Positions 22,251 through 30,752 of a stretch of DNA of 37,328 nt are shown here, piece after piece. This DNA comes from Phycisphaerae bacterium. GTDB lineage: Bacteria > Planctomycetota > Phycisphaerae > Sedimentisphaerales > Anaerobacaceae. The notes under the pieces were generated by a model that saw only the letters and a list, made by a program, of their open reading frames with translations, was not told the origin of the DNA and ran no database searches. Where the stretch lies: positions 1 through 37,328 of the forward strand of contig JAIPFM010000028.1 of assembly GCA_021736645.1 (NCBI GenBank). The letters are read 5' to 3'. The translations under genes were made by a program, and so were the position numbers. The stretch's first letter is position 1, and every line of letters starts with the position of its first letter.

Positions 22251-24044
22251 ATGACGTCTCGTAAAATTAAGGTAACACTCCCAACTGAGCAGTATTACGT
22301 GGACGAGGTTGAATGCCGAACAGGCTGCCCTGTGAACACGGATGCGAGGGGTTATCTCATTGCCACTTATGAAGGAAGATACAGGGACGGCTATGTGATT
22401 TCGCGAGCCACCAATCCCTTTGCCTCTATCTGCGGCAAGGTCTGCGGCGCGCCCTGCGAAAAGGCGTGCCGGCGCGGAGATGTGGATGCCCCCATTACCA
22501 TCAGGAGTATCAAGGGATTCCTGACCTCCAAGTGCGGGCCTGAAACCGGTGATCTCAAGACGCCCCTGACCTACTCCAGGGTACGCGGCTCAACCGAGCC
22601 CAAGCTCAACGGCATGAGCGTGGGCATCATCGGCGGCGGCGTGGGCGGCTATACCTGCGCCCATGACCTGGCGCGCCTGGGGTATGCCTGCACCCTCTAT
22701 GAGAAGCATACGCAAAGTGGCGGTATGTTGATTCAAGGCGTGCCCATTAATCGTCTGTCCCGTCAGGTGGTTCAGGCTGAAATGGACTCGATCCTGGAAT
22801 ACAAGCATATCCAGGTCAAGCACGGCTGCGAGGTGGGCAAGGATATCTCTTTTAAGGACATTCAGACCCGGCATGACGCGACTTTTATTGCCGTGGGTCT
22901 GTGTCAGGGACGCATGCTCCCCCTGGAAAACGGTGACCATCCGGATGTGCATCCCGGCCTGGAATTCCTCTTTGATTTCAACTGTGCCACACCGTGGGAT
23001 CTGACAGGCAAGAAATGCCTGGTCATCGGCGGCGGTGATGTGGCGTTTGACGTGGCCCGATCTGCGCTGCGATGTAAGGCGCCGGTGGTCAATCTCTGCT
23101 GCCTGGAACGAGAGGCCCTGGGCGAGATGACCGGGTCCGTGGACGAACGCGAGGGCGGACACAGAGAGGGTGTGATTTTCAATGATGGCTGGGGACCGGA
23201 TGAAATCGTGGTGGAGGGCGGTCTGCTCAAGGGCTTGAAAATCAAGAAGGTCAAACGTGTCTTTGACGAGAATCGCCGCTTTGCCCCGGAATTTCTGGAT
23301 GACACCCGGTTCGTGGAGGCGGACAAGATCTTCATGGCCGTGGGCCAGAAGGCCGACCTGTCGTTCCTGGACGGCAGCGGTGTTGCGATCAACCCACGGG
23401 GGCTCATTGAGTGTGATCCCCAGACCATGGCCACCAATGTCCCTGGCGTGTATGCCGGCGGTGACGTGGCCCTGGGACCGAAGCTGTTTATCGATGCGAT
23501 TGCCTCGGGCAGTCATGCCGCCCTGGCCATGGACGCCTATCTGACCAAGACACCGCGTCTCAAGAAACGTCGTAAATTGACCTTTACCGATGCTGACACG
23601 TATGACCGGGAGGTGGACTATCTGCTGGACGATCGTCAGGAGCGGGACGAACTGGACGTGGATCCCGTCAGGGAGCCTCTGGTCCTGGGGACGATCGAAT
23701 ACAGTGAGCAGGCTGCGAGCGATCAGGCCTCCCGCTGCCTGTTGTGTCATATTCACCCCACCTTCGAAGGGGACATCTGTATCCTCTGCGGCGGGTGTGT
23801 GGATGTGTGTCCCTCCTATTGCCTGAGCATGAAAACCCTGGATCAACTGGACGTCAACCCTGATGTCACCACCCTGGTCGAGAAGGAATTTGGCGATGCA
23901 GAGGTCGCTTCGGACGCCTGTTCCGTGATGCTCTTTGACCCACTCAAGTGTGTGCGCTGCGGCATGTGTGCCATCAAATGTCCCACGGGGGCCTGCAAGA
24001 TGTCCACCAACGACTTTGTGGACTGTTATGAGGCAGCAGAATGA
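22251..24044 (+). CDS. GltD-like FAD/NAD(P) oxidoreductase with 4Fe-4S clusters, linked to the bc complex
   Basis: A 597-residue flavoprotein. Residues 1-110 hold the cysteine set seen in GltD-type proteins (CRTGCPVNTDARGYL, ICGKVCGAPCEKACRRG). Then come an FAD-binding Rossmann motif (GIIGGGVGGYTCAHDLARLG, about 125), a second nucleotide-binding motif for NAD(P) (CLVIGGGDVAFDVARSAL) and the late FAD motif VYAGGDVALGP. The last 110 residues carry two ferredoxin-type sites, CILCGGCVDVCP and CVRCGMCAIKCP. It would pass electrons between NAD(P)H or a ferredoxin and the quinone/bc complex in the cytosol. Similar proteins are encoded with bc complexes in anammox planctomycetes, and that supports the role here. 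The ATG at 22251 gives the family N-terminus but no ribosome-binding site is visible. It overlaps ccoS by 4 bases. Confidence 0.88.
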   Translation: MTSRKIKVTLPTEQYYVDEVECRTGCPVNTDARGYLIATYEGRYRDGYVISRATNPFASICGKVCGAPCEKACRRGDVDAPITIRSIKGFLTSKCGPETGDLKTPLTYSRVRGSTEPKLNGMSVGIIGGGVGGYTCAHDLARLGYACTLYEKHTQSGGMLIQGVPINRLSRQVVQAEMDSILEYKHIQVKHGCEVGKDISFKDIQTRHDATFIAVGLCQGRMLPLENGDHPDVHPGLEFLFDFNCATPWDLTGKKCLVIGGGDVAFDVARSALRCKAPVVNLCCLEREALGEMTGSVDEREGGHREGVIFNDGWGPDEIVVEGGLLKGLKIKKVKRVFDENRRFAPEFLDDTRFVEADKIFMAVGQKADLSFLDGSGVAINPRGLIECDPQTMATNVPGVYAGGDVALGPKLFIDAIASGSHAALAMDAYLTKTPRLKKRRKLTFTDADTYDREVDYLLDDRQERDELDVDPVREPLVLGTIEYSEQAASDQASRCLLCHIHPTFEGDICILCGGCVDVCPSYCLSMKTLDQLDVNPDVTTLVEKEFGDAEVASDACSVMLFDPLKCVRCGMCAIKCPTGACKMSTNDFVDCYEAAE

Positions 24045-24184
24045 TTTTGTTAACCATTATTACCTTGGTGTGCACGCTGATCTTGGGTGCCCTCTTTTTT
24101 GTGCTCTTTTGCTGGGGCGTCAAGGACGGGCAGTTCAGCGATGTGGAAGAGGCCAAATATCAGTTGTTTAGAGAAGAAGAATGA
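24041..24184 (+). CDS. ccoS: cbb3 oxidase assembly protein CcoS-like (47 residues)
   Basis: A very small gene in an ATGA overlap with the previous stop. The product has one membrane helix (LLTIITLVCTLILGALFFVL) followed by FCWGVKDGQFSDVEEAKYQL and an acidic end. This matches CcoS, a single-helix protein needed to insert heme and copper into cbb3 oxidase, whose hallmark is a helix ending in W-x-V-x-x-G-Q-F-D/S-D. CcoS usually lies next to ccoI; here it sits seven genes upstream, between the flavoprotein and the Rieske gene. The match of length, helix and GQF-D motif is good, though the protein is too short for certainty. Confidence 0.8.
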   Translation: MILLTIITLVCTLILGALFFVLFCWGVKDGQFSDVEEAKYQLFREEE

Positions 24185-24189
24185 TAAAC

Positions 24190-24224
24190 TAGTTTTTAGT
24201 TCTTAGTTTTTAGTTCTTAGTTTA
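24190..24224 (+). repeat. Heptad-periodic tandem repeat (14-bp unit, 2.5 copies)
   Basis: TAGTTTTTAGTTCT occurs at 24190-24203 and 24204-24217, followed by TAGTTTA. It can also be read as five heptamers of the type TAGTTYT. It begins 6 bases after the ccoS stop, within the operon gap before the Rieske gene. The rest of that gap shows no promoter that I can support. Confidence 0.85.
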
Positions 24225-24285
24225 GCGATATTTGATGGCTTAACTCCTTCAACTTTGAACTCTGAACTGAACAGGGAATAATACC

Positions 24286-24750
24286 ATGACACAGTCAGAC
24301 AAGATGAAACGGCGTGAGTTTTTGACCATGGGCTCGTCCCTGGGACTGCTCGGCGTGGCTGCCGCAGCCACAGGGGGGGCGGTCTTCAAGTATCTGATGC
24401 CGGTCGTGACCTATGGCACACCCAAAAAATTCAAGATCCCCAAATCGGATCTGCCGGACGTTGGCGATGAATTACTCTTCTCCGACCAGAAGGTCGTACT
24501 CCGGCGCCACAGTGACACAGAGATGGCGGCCCTGTCTCTGGTCTGTACCCACTTGGGGTGTACTGTCAATGTGGTGGAGACCGGATTCCAGTGTCCCTGT
24601 CACGGCTCGCAGTACGATATCAAGGGCACGGTCGTGGGTGGCCCGGCCCCGCAGTCCCTGGCCTGGTTGACCGTCAAACCCCTGCCGGGCAATTACCTCG
24701 AGATTGACACGGGAAGTCGTTTAAAGGAAAACAGCTACTTTAAGGTATAG
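24286..24750 (+). CDS. Rieske 2Fe-2S protein of a bc-type complex
   Basis: A 154-residue iron-sulfur protein that takes electrons from quinol at the outside of the inner membrane. The cluster ligands are in the standard pair CTHLGC and CPCHGSQYD. The N-terminus [20 protein letters not shown] is a Tat-type signal anchor, so the protein is folded before export. The Pro loop is [13 protein letters not shown]. It is followed after 13 bases by the cytochrome b gene. Length and layout suit a b6f/bc-type Rieske protein. Confidence 0.95.
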   Translation: MTQSDKMKRREFLTMGSSLGLLGVAAAATGGAVFKYLMPVVTYGTPKKFKIPKSDLPDVGDELLFSDQKVVLRRHSDTEMAALSLVCTHLGCTVNVVETGFQCPCHGSQYDIKGTVVGGPAPQSLAWLTVKPLPGNYLEIDTGSRLKENSYFKV

Positions 24751-24763
24751 AGAGACGCAAAGA

Positions 24764-26116
24764 ATGGGTATGGCTAAAATGCAACAACTCAAACCCGTGC
24801 TGCATGAATTTGGACGCAAGGTCTACAGTACCGTGATTCGACATGGCGCCGACAACACCGGTTTGACCAAGTCCAAGATCATGTTCGGCAATCTGTTCCT
24901 GCACATCCAGCCGGTCAAGGTGCACAAACGCACCTTGAATTTCAAGACCACCCTGTGCGCAGGCTTGATTACCTTCTATCTGTTTTTGATTCTGGTTGGC
25001 ACCGGCGTCCTGCTGATGTTTCACTATGTCCCCTCCACGCACGTGGGGCCGGATGGTCTGCCCGAGGCCTACCAGCGCATGTTGAATCTGCGCAGCAATG
25101 TCTTCTGGGGCGTGTTTACACGGAACATGCACAGATGGGCGGCCCATGCCATGGTGGCCATGATGATCCTGCATGTCTTCCGCGTCTTTGTGACAGGCTC
25201 CTACAGAAGACCTCGTGAGTTCAACTGGGTCATCGGCATGATCTGCGGTATTCTCACGGTGGTGCTGTCCTACACGGGCTATCTGCTGCCCTGGGACCAG
25301 CTGGCCTACTGGGGCGTGAAGGTGGGTACGGAGATTGCCAAGATTGCGCCGGGCGGCGAGATCATTCGCGGTATCCTGCTGGGTGACAACGAGGTGGGCG
25401 GCGAAGCCTTGATCCGTTTCTATGTCCTGCATGTCGCGCTGCTGCCCACGCTGTTGACCGTCTTCATTGCGATCCACTTTTTCCGCATTCGCAAGGACGG
25501 CGGCCTGGCCAAGCCGGATGACACGTCAGGTGACAAACTGATTCCGCAATCGGAGTGTGGTGAGGTGCGCAACACGTCTGTGTTCAAGAGTGCCCGCAGT
25601 TATCAACTGGTGGAGATCGTCAAGGGCACGGAACCCAAGGTGAACGAAGAGGTCAATCAGATGGTCTTTTCCTGGCCCAAGTTGATGGTCCGGGAATTGA
25701 TCGTGTTCGTACTGGTCCTGGCCGTCCTCTCGGTGATCTCGCTCGCGTACAATGCCCCATTGGAGGGCCCGGCCGATCCGGCCCACCCGACCAACCCGTC
25801 CAAGGCGCCCTGGTATTTTCTGGGACTCCAGGAACTGGTGAGCTATCACGCCCTGTTCGGCGGGGTCATACTGCCCGGTCTGTTGGCAGGCCTGCTGCTG
25901 GTGGCGCCCTATATTGAAATCTTCGTGGAAACCCTGTTTGGGCTCAAACGCGGCAATATCAGCGGTGTATACTTTGGCAAGGAGCGGCTGCTGGAAAACA
26001 GCCTGTTTATGACCATCTTCATTGCGGGCATTCTGTTTATCATTATTGGGTCCCTGTTCAGGGGTGCCAACTGGGAATTTGTCTATCCATGGATTCCAAC
26101 CCCTGGGGGTCATTAA
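24764..26116 (+). CDS. Cytochrome b (b6-type N-terminal part fused to subunit IV-like part)
   Basis: A 450-residue membrane protein that oxidises quinol and carries two b hemes. Heme ligands are His123 and His137 (NMHRWAAHAMVAMMILHVFR) and His223 and His238 (VLHVALLPTLLTVFIAIHFF). The second pair is separated by 14 residues, as in cytochrome b6, rather than 13 as in mitochondrial-type cytochrome b. The quinol-site motif reads APWYFLG (usually PEWY) at about residue 347. After a soluble insert of about 60 residues (residues 245-305) come three to four more helices of the subunit IV type. The full-length protein is thus a fusion of b6 and subunit IV. It lies in an operon between the Rieske and the heptaheme genes. 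Confidence 0.95.
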   Translation: MGMAKMQQLKPVLHEFGRKVYSTVIRHGADNTGLTKSKIMFGNLFLHIQPVKVHKRTLNFKTTLCAGLITFYLFLILVGTGVLLMFHYVPSTHVGPDGLPEAYQRMLNLRSNVFWGVFTRNMHRWAAHAMVAMMILHVFRVFVTGSYRRPREFNWVIGMICGILTVVLSYTGYLLPWDQLAYWGVKVGTEIAKIAPGGEIIRGILLGDNEVGGEALIRFYVLHVALLPTLLTVFIAIHFFRIRKDGGLAKPDDTSGDKLIPQSECGEVRNTSVFKSARSYQLVEIVKGTEPKVNEEVNQMVFSWPKLMVRELIVFVLVLAVLSVISLAYNAPLEGPADPAHPTNPSKAPWYFLGLQELVSYHALFGGVILPGLLAGLLLVAPYIEIFVETLFGLKRGNISGVYFGKERLLENSLFMTIFIAGILFIIIGSLFRGANWEFVYPWIPTPGGH

Positions 26117-26118
26117 TT

Positions 26119-27882
26119 ATGCTGAAAGACTATCGAATTCTACTGGCCGCATGTGTGATTGCAGTCGGTGCCATGCTGCTGTCCATTGCCAAACTGGTCA
26201 CGCCAGGGTACAAGGCCCATCAGAAGGCCTACGCCAAACTCACCGGGAGCACCGACTTTGAAATCGGTGTCAAGCAAATCAACGTGGAGACCAAGGCCGG
26301 CCTCCTGGTAGACCGATGCACGACCTGTCACCTGGGCGCTGCCAATGCCGATGCCGCGGCCTTTGATCAGCCGCTGCGCACCCACTCGGAGATCTGTCCG
26401 GGCCTGGCTGAACAACCGCATGACCTCAACAAGATCGGGTGCAGCATCTGTCATGAAGGCAATGGCCGCGCCATCGACGAGACGGATGCGCACGGCCATT
26501 TCAAACATTGGCTGTCGCCCCTGCTGGTCGGCCGCGAGGCCCAGGCGAGCTGCGCCAAATGTCACTATATGGGCGCCGGCACCCTGCTCGGTGCAGAGAC
26601 GTATCTCCGGGGCAAGGAACTCTTTGTGGAGAAGGTGTGCTATGCCTGTCACACCATTCGCGGCCTGTCCGACGGCAAGTCCGCACCGGAACTCACGGAT
26701 GCCGGGGACAAGTTCACACTGGCCTATCTCAAGGAGTCGATTGTCGTGCCCACGGCCAATCTGGCCACGTCCACCATGCCCAAATTCAACTGGACTCAGG
26801 AGGCTGACACGATCGCGGCCCTGGCCATCTTCCTCAAGGGTCAGCGACTCAACAAGCTGCGGGATGAGGCGTCTGCCCCCATCGGCATGCTGGCTGCGGA
26901 ACAGACCTTTGCGTCCGTGATCGAACCTTCGGTCGCAGCCGGGGAGGCACTGTTCAAGGGGGCCTTTTCCGGTCACCTGCAGTTGCGGGGCGGATGCATC
27001 AACTGCCACGCTGTGAAAAACAGCGAGGGGCTCGTTCAAGGGGGTGAGAATGGCCCTGAGTTGACCTATGTGGGACGGGCCCGAAGTGCCGCGTACATGG
27101 CGTCCCACATACGCAATCCCAAAGAGGATGCCCTGGATACCATCATGCCGCCGTTCCGACATCTGTCGGACACGGAAATCGATAGTCTGGTGCTGTACCT
27201 CCAAAGCCTGGACTACACCCTGCCGCGCACGCCCGAGCCTACGGCCCAGGCGCTGTTCAGCAACTACTGCATGAGTTGTCACGGACAGAACCTGGACGGC
27301 AACGGCTCAATCGCGGCCCTGCTCGATCCCCTGCCGCGTGACTTCACGGCGTATCAGTTTGTGGCCAGCTACAAGGATCGTTTCGTGAATTCTATCCGTG
27401 AGGGTGTGGCAGGGGGGGCGATGGCGCCCTGGCAGAATATCTTGACCGAAGAAGAGATCGAGTCGCTGGTGACCTATATTGTGAGCACCACGGAGGACCG
27501 TCAATCACGCTTTGTCCGTATGGATGTGTCACTGCCCAAACCAGGGGATCCGGAACGCCACAGGTTCCGAGACGAGACTCGCACGCTTGAGGCCGGCGAT
27601 ATCACCAGCGGACAGGACGCCTTCCAGAAGTTCTGTGCCTCGTGTCACGGTATGCTGGCCAATGGCAAGGGCCCCAATGCCTATGCCCTGAAGCATCCGC
27701 TGCCGCGTGACCTGATCAACAAGAAATTCCTGAACCAGTCGAGTGTCACGGATGAACGTCTCTACCGATCGATCCTTCTGGGCGTGGCGGGTACACCCAT
27801 GCCGTCGCATGATCACCTGGCCGACCAAACCATCCTGGATATCATTGCTTATCTAAGGTCCATTTCAAGGGATACAAACTGA
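26119..27882 (+). CDS. Membrane-anchored heptaheme cytochrome c of the bc-cbb3 operon
   Basis: A 587-residue protein with an N-terminal anchor (LLAACVIAVGAMLLSIAKLV, about 7-26) and seven CXXCH heme sites: Cys67 (CTTCH), 108 (CSICH), 145 (CAKCH), 174 (CYACH), 293 (CINCH), 384 (CMSCH) and 506 (CASCH). The first three lie close together in a multiheme module. The other four look like separate class I domains, each with a Met candidate ligand (STMPKF, TIMPPF, GGAMAPW, GTPMPSH). The last two resemble the diheme part of CcoP. It takes the place of cytochrome c1 and may deliver electrons directly to the CcoNO oxidase that follows. The ATG at 26119 has GGGGGT 8 bases upstream. Its stop overlaps the ccoN start. 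Confidence 0.9.
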   Translation: MLKDYRILLAACVIAVGAMLLSIAKLVTPGYKAHQKAYAKLTGSTDFEIGVKQINVETKAGLLVDRCTTCHLGAANADAAAFDQPLRTHSEICPGLAEQPHDLNKIGCSICHEGNGRAIDETDAHGHFKHWLSPLLVGREAQASCAKCHYMGAGTLLGAETYLRGKELFVEKVCYACHTIRGLSDGKSAPELTDAGDKFTLAYLKESIVVPTANLATSTMPKFNWTQEADTIAALAIFLKGQRLNKLRDEASAPIGMLAAEQTFASVIEPSVAAGEALFKGAFSGHLQLRGGCINCHAVKNSEGLVQGGENGPELTYVGRARSAAYMASHIRNPKEDALDTIMPPFRHLSDTEIDSLVLYLQSLDYTLPRTPEPTAQALFSNYCMSCHGQNLDGNGSIAALLDPLPRDFTAYQFVASYKDRFVNSIREGVAGGAMAPWQNILTEEEIESLVTYIVSTTEDRQSRFVRMDVSLPKPGDPERHRFRDETRTLEAGDITSGQDAFQKFCASCHGMLANGKGPNAYALKHPLPRDLINKKFLNQSSVTDERLYRSILLGVAGTPMPSHDHLADQTILDIIAYLRSISRDTN

Positions 27883-29237
27883 TGAAGAAAGACAGTGCCG
27901 CCAAACTATTGATATACTGTTCCCTGGGATACCTGGCCCTGGGCATGACCCTGGGCATCGTGACGGCCATGAAGTTGATCTGGCCCGCCATCGGCGACTT
28001 TGAGATCATGTCGTTTGGCCGAATCCGGACCGTGCATACCAATATGGTCATGTTTGGCTGGCTGCTTCAGGCGGACCTGGGTCTACTGTTTTTCATATTG
28101 CCGCGTATTCTGCACACCAAGCTCTTTTCCGAGAAGCTCGGCATGCTCATGGCCGGTCTGTTGAATGTGGCACTCCTGGGCGGGTTTATCGGTATTCTGA
28201 CCGGTCATATGAAAAACGTGGAGTATGGCGAGCTCCCGCGCCCCTTTGACATTCTCATTGTGGTCTGCTGGGTGCTGTTCGCCGTCAACGTCTTCGGTAC
28301 CATTGCCCAGCGCAAGGTCAAGTACCTGTATGTCACCGTCTGGTACAGCATGGGCGCCGTGATCTGGACGACCTTTGTGTATCTGACCGGCAACTTTGTG
28401 TCACAGTTGCCCGGTATTCAAGGCGTGAACCAGGCCAATCTGATCTGGTTTTACGTGCACAACGCCGTGGGTCTGATATTTACCCCCTTGGGCGTGGCTG
28501 CGGCCTATTACCTCATTCCGAAATCCTTGAACACCCCGCTCTACTCGCACAGACTCAGTCTTGTGGGGTTCTGGGTGATCTCCTTTACCTATGTGTGGAC
28601 CGGTGCCCATCACATGATCAACGGCCCCATTTCCTACTGGCTGCAGACCGTGGCCATCCTGTTTTCCTTCAGTTTGATCATTCCCGTGGTGGCTGTGGTG
28701 ACCAATTTCTTCGGCACCTTTGGGGCGGCTCCGCGTCAAGCGCGTATGGCTGGCGCTGTGCCCAAGCTATTACTCATGGGAACCATCTATTATTTGTTCA
28801 CCTGCCTACAGGGTCCGTTTCAGGCCATCCGGCACGTGAACGTCATTGTCAGCAAGACCGACTGGGTCGTGGGACATGCCCATATGGCACTGCTCGGCGC
28901 CTTCTCCTTTTATGCCATGGCAGGTGTCTATTATGCCATTCCACGCATCATCGGGAAAAAACTCTATTCTGAAAAACTGGCCAATGTCCATTTCTGGCTG
29001 ATGACCCTTGCCACCCTGCCGTTTTTTGGCATTCTTTGGCTCAGCGGCGTAATCCAGGGATTCCTTTGGCTCAATCCGGAAAATACCTTCCTGGAAACGC
29101 TTCGCATCATGAGGCCCTATCACGGCATTCGAATGTGGAGCGGCGCCTTGATCCTGGCGTCCGTGATCGTGTTCATCTACAATATCATGGAGACCTGCGC
29201 CGGCAAGGGCGGAGACCTTGAATCAACCACAACCTGA
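27882..29237 (+). CDS. ccoN: cbb3-type cytochrome c oxidase subunit I (CcoN)
   Basis: The 451-residue catalytic subunit of a C-family heme-copper oxidase, which reduces oxygen to water. Visible ligands: His52 for low-spin heme b (RTVHTNMVMFGWL), the CuB His in FYVHNAVG with the His pair in WTGAHHMINGP, and the two His in VGHAHMALLGAF for the hemes. The Tyr in ISFTYVWTGAHH is at the place of the cross-linked tyrosine in cbb3 oxidases. About twelve membrane helices are visible. The start ATG overlaps the stop of the heptaheme gene (TGATG), so translation is coupled. Length is close to that of other CcoN proteins. Confidence 0.96.
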   Translation: MKKDSAAKLLIYCSLGYLALGMTLGIVTAMKLIWPAIGDFEIMSFGRIRTVHTNMVMFGWLLQADLGLLFFILPRILHTKLFSEKLGMLMAGLLNVALLGGFIGILTGHMKNVEYGELPRPFDILIVVCWVLFAVNVFGTIAQRKVKYLYVTVWYSMGAVIWTTFVYLTGNFVSQLPGIQGVNQANLIWFYVHNAVGLIFTPLGVAAAYYLIPKSLNTPLYSHRLSLVGFWVISFTYVWTGAHHMINGPISYWLQTVAILFSFSLIIPVVAVVTNFFGTFGAAPRQARMAGAVPKLLLMGTIYYLFTCLQGPFQAIRHVNVIVSKTDWVVGHAHMALLGAFSFYAMAGVYYAIPRIIGKKLYSEKLANVHFWLMTLATLPFFGILWLSGVIQGFLWLNPENTFLETLRIMRPYHGIRMWSGALILASVIVFIYNIMETCAGKGGDLESTTT

Positions 29238-29261
29238 TTTTCCCTAGACGAGTGAGAAACC

Positions 29262-29855
29262 ATGAAAAAATTTGCTGTGGAAAAAAATATGTTGCTCCTG
29301 GCCCTGGGTGCCCTGGCGGTCTTTTCCATCGGCGGGATCGGATCCACGCTGATCCCCCCTCTGGTCGACAAAAGCCTGGTCACCTCGACCTCGGATAAAC
29401 CAGTGCACCAGTACACAGAGCAGGAACAGCGCGGTATAGAGATTTACAAGGCCGAGGGGTGCGTGTACTGTCATACCCAACAGATTCGCGACATGGTCTC
29501 GGATCAGAAACGCTATGGCTGGCGTCTGGTGGATGCTGCCGTGTCCGAATCCTGGGAATACACACAGGATAAATACCATTTTCTGGGTACCAAACGTACA
29601 GGCCCGGACCTCGCACGCGTGGGGGGCAAGTATTCCAATCAGTGGCACTGGGCCCACTTCAAGGATCCGCGCAACATGGGTGAAAAGTTCAGATCCAGTC
29701 GCGGCCCCTATGAATCCTCTTCAGTCATGCCGTCTTTCAAATACCTGACTGACGAAGAAATCAAGGATCTCACTGCGTACCTCCAGACACTGGGCAGAAA
29801 CAAGAACTGGCGCGTCGATTCCAATGATCGACCCTTAAATGACTACGAGGATTAA
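29262..29855 (+). CDS. ccoO: cbb3-type cytochrome c oxidase subunit II (CcoO), monoheme
   Basis: A 197-residue membrane-anchored monoheme cytochrome c. One N-terminal helix (MLLLALGALAVFSIGGIGS) is followed by the heme site CVYCHTQQIR (Cys67) and typical CcoO strings: GWRLVDAAVSESWEY, GTKRTGPDLARVGGKYSN and the Met ligand in SSVMPSFKYL. It passes electrons from the diheme subunit or an equivalent donor to CcoN. It starts 24 bases after ccoN. Confidence 0.96.
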   Translation: MKKFAVEKNMLLLALGALAVFSIGGIGSTLIPPLVDKSLVTSTSDKPVHQYTEQEQRGIEIYKAEGCVYCHTQQIRDMVSDQKRYGWRLVDAAVSESWEYTQDKYHFLGTKRTGPDLARVGGKYSNQWHWAHFKDPRNMGEKFRSSRGPYESSSVMPSFKYLTDEEIKDLTAYLQTLGRNKNWRVDSNDRPLNDYED

Positions 29856-29856
29856 T

Positions 29857-30003
29857 ATGTCGGACAAAAAAGACGACACTCTGATGGAAGAAACCAATCT
29901 CATCCAGGTCAATGACGGCCACATCGGCACCTTTAACAAGGTCGTGTATCTGGTCATTACCCTGATCTGCCTGCTGTATCTTGTTTTGTTCTTCCGTCCC
30001 TGA
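29857..30003 (+). CDS. 48-residue heme-free CcoP/CcoQ-like peptide
   Basis: A small gene between ccoO and ccoG. The product has an acidic N-terminus (DDTLMEETNLIQVNDGHIG) and one helix (VVYLVITLICLLYLVLFF), then stops. This looks like the N-terminal anchor of CcoP (acidic stretch, DG, then one helix ending in Y-L-V-L), but the two cytochrome c domains that CcoP normally carries are absent. It could alternatively be CcoQ, the small non-heme subunit. It begins 2 bases after the ccoO stop, and its stop overlaps the next start, so it is firmly in the operon. The peptide is real on position and pattern; whether it is P-derived or Q is open. Confidence 0.75.
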   Translation: MSDKKDDTLMEETNLIQVNDGHIGTFNKVVYLVITLICLLYLVLFFRP

Positions 30004-30752
30004 TGCTGCGACATGTCCTCAATCATCCAAGACGCATTACCCAGGGTCTGTTTGGAGCCATCCTCCTGTGTATTCCATTGCGATGGCTCTGTGTGGACAT
30101 CCCCAACGAACGCTTTATCTTTTTTGGGATTCCCCTGGGTGTCGAATCATTCCTCATACCGGCCCTGGGCTTTCTGGCCTTTTGTCTGATTATCCTGGTG
30201 CTTTCCTTTAAACGGGGACGGGTTTTTTGTGCCTGGCTGTGCCCCATGCACTGGTATCTTGAACGGGTGAACAGTTCGCGTAACCCTAAGGTCCAAAGGG
30301 GTCGAACCGCGGTTCTGGCCTGGGCGGGGGCCCTGTTGGCCATCGAGATTCTTGCTTCGTTTTTGTGGCCCCTGTCTCAGCAGATGGCATTTATTCGCAA
30401 TCCATCGACACGACTGCCAGCCCTGGCCATTGGCGGGACAGGCGCAGGCTTGTTTTTCCTCCTGTTTTTCCATTTTAAGGAACACTTCAGCATTCGCGCT
30501 TGTCCTTACGGCCTGATCCAGGGGGTGGTGCAGGGGCCCGACACGGAACAGATGCGCTTCAGTGATCCTGAAAACACTTGTATTCACTGCGGTTTATGTG
30601 ATAATGTGTGTCCCATGAATCTGGATGCCAAAAACGAGTGTGACAGCCTGCGATGCACAGGGTGTGGTCTGTGTGAAGCCGCCTGCAACTCAGTCCTCGG
30701 GCCGGATCGAGGCCTGTTCCGGATGTCGCATCCCAAGGACAGAGAGGCCTAA
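30003..30752 (+). CDS. ccoG: CcoG-like polyferredoxin membrane protein (short form)
   Basis: A 249-residue membrane iron-sulfur protein. Four helices are visible before and between a CxxxCP site (VFCAWLCPMHWYLER) and another cysteine site (IRACPYGLIQ). Two ferredoxin-type motifs follow: CIHCGLCDNVCP and CTGCGLCEAAC. This is the core of CcoG/RdxA/FixG, a cupric reductase needed for cbb3 assembly. Typical CcoG has about 450-480 residues and a C-terminal Ig-like periplasmic domain, which is missing here, so NapH-type proteins are an alternative. It overlaps both neighbours by 1 base, in line with a role in assembly of the oxidase. Confidence 0.82.
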   Translation: MLRHVLNHPRRITQGLFGAILLCIPLRWLCVDIPNERFIFFGIPLGVESFLIPALGFLAFCLIILVLSFKRGRVFCAWLCPMHWYLERVNSSRNPKVQRGRTAVLAWAGALLAIEILASFLWPLSQQMAFIRNPSTRLPALAIGGTGAGLFFLLFFHFKEHFSIRACPYGLIQGVVQGPDTEQMRFSDPENTCIHCGLCDNVCPMNLDAKNECDSLRCTGCGLCEAACNSVLGPDRGLFRMSHPKDREA

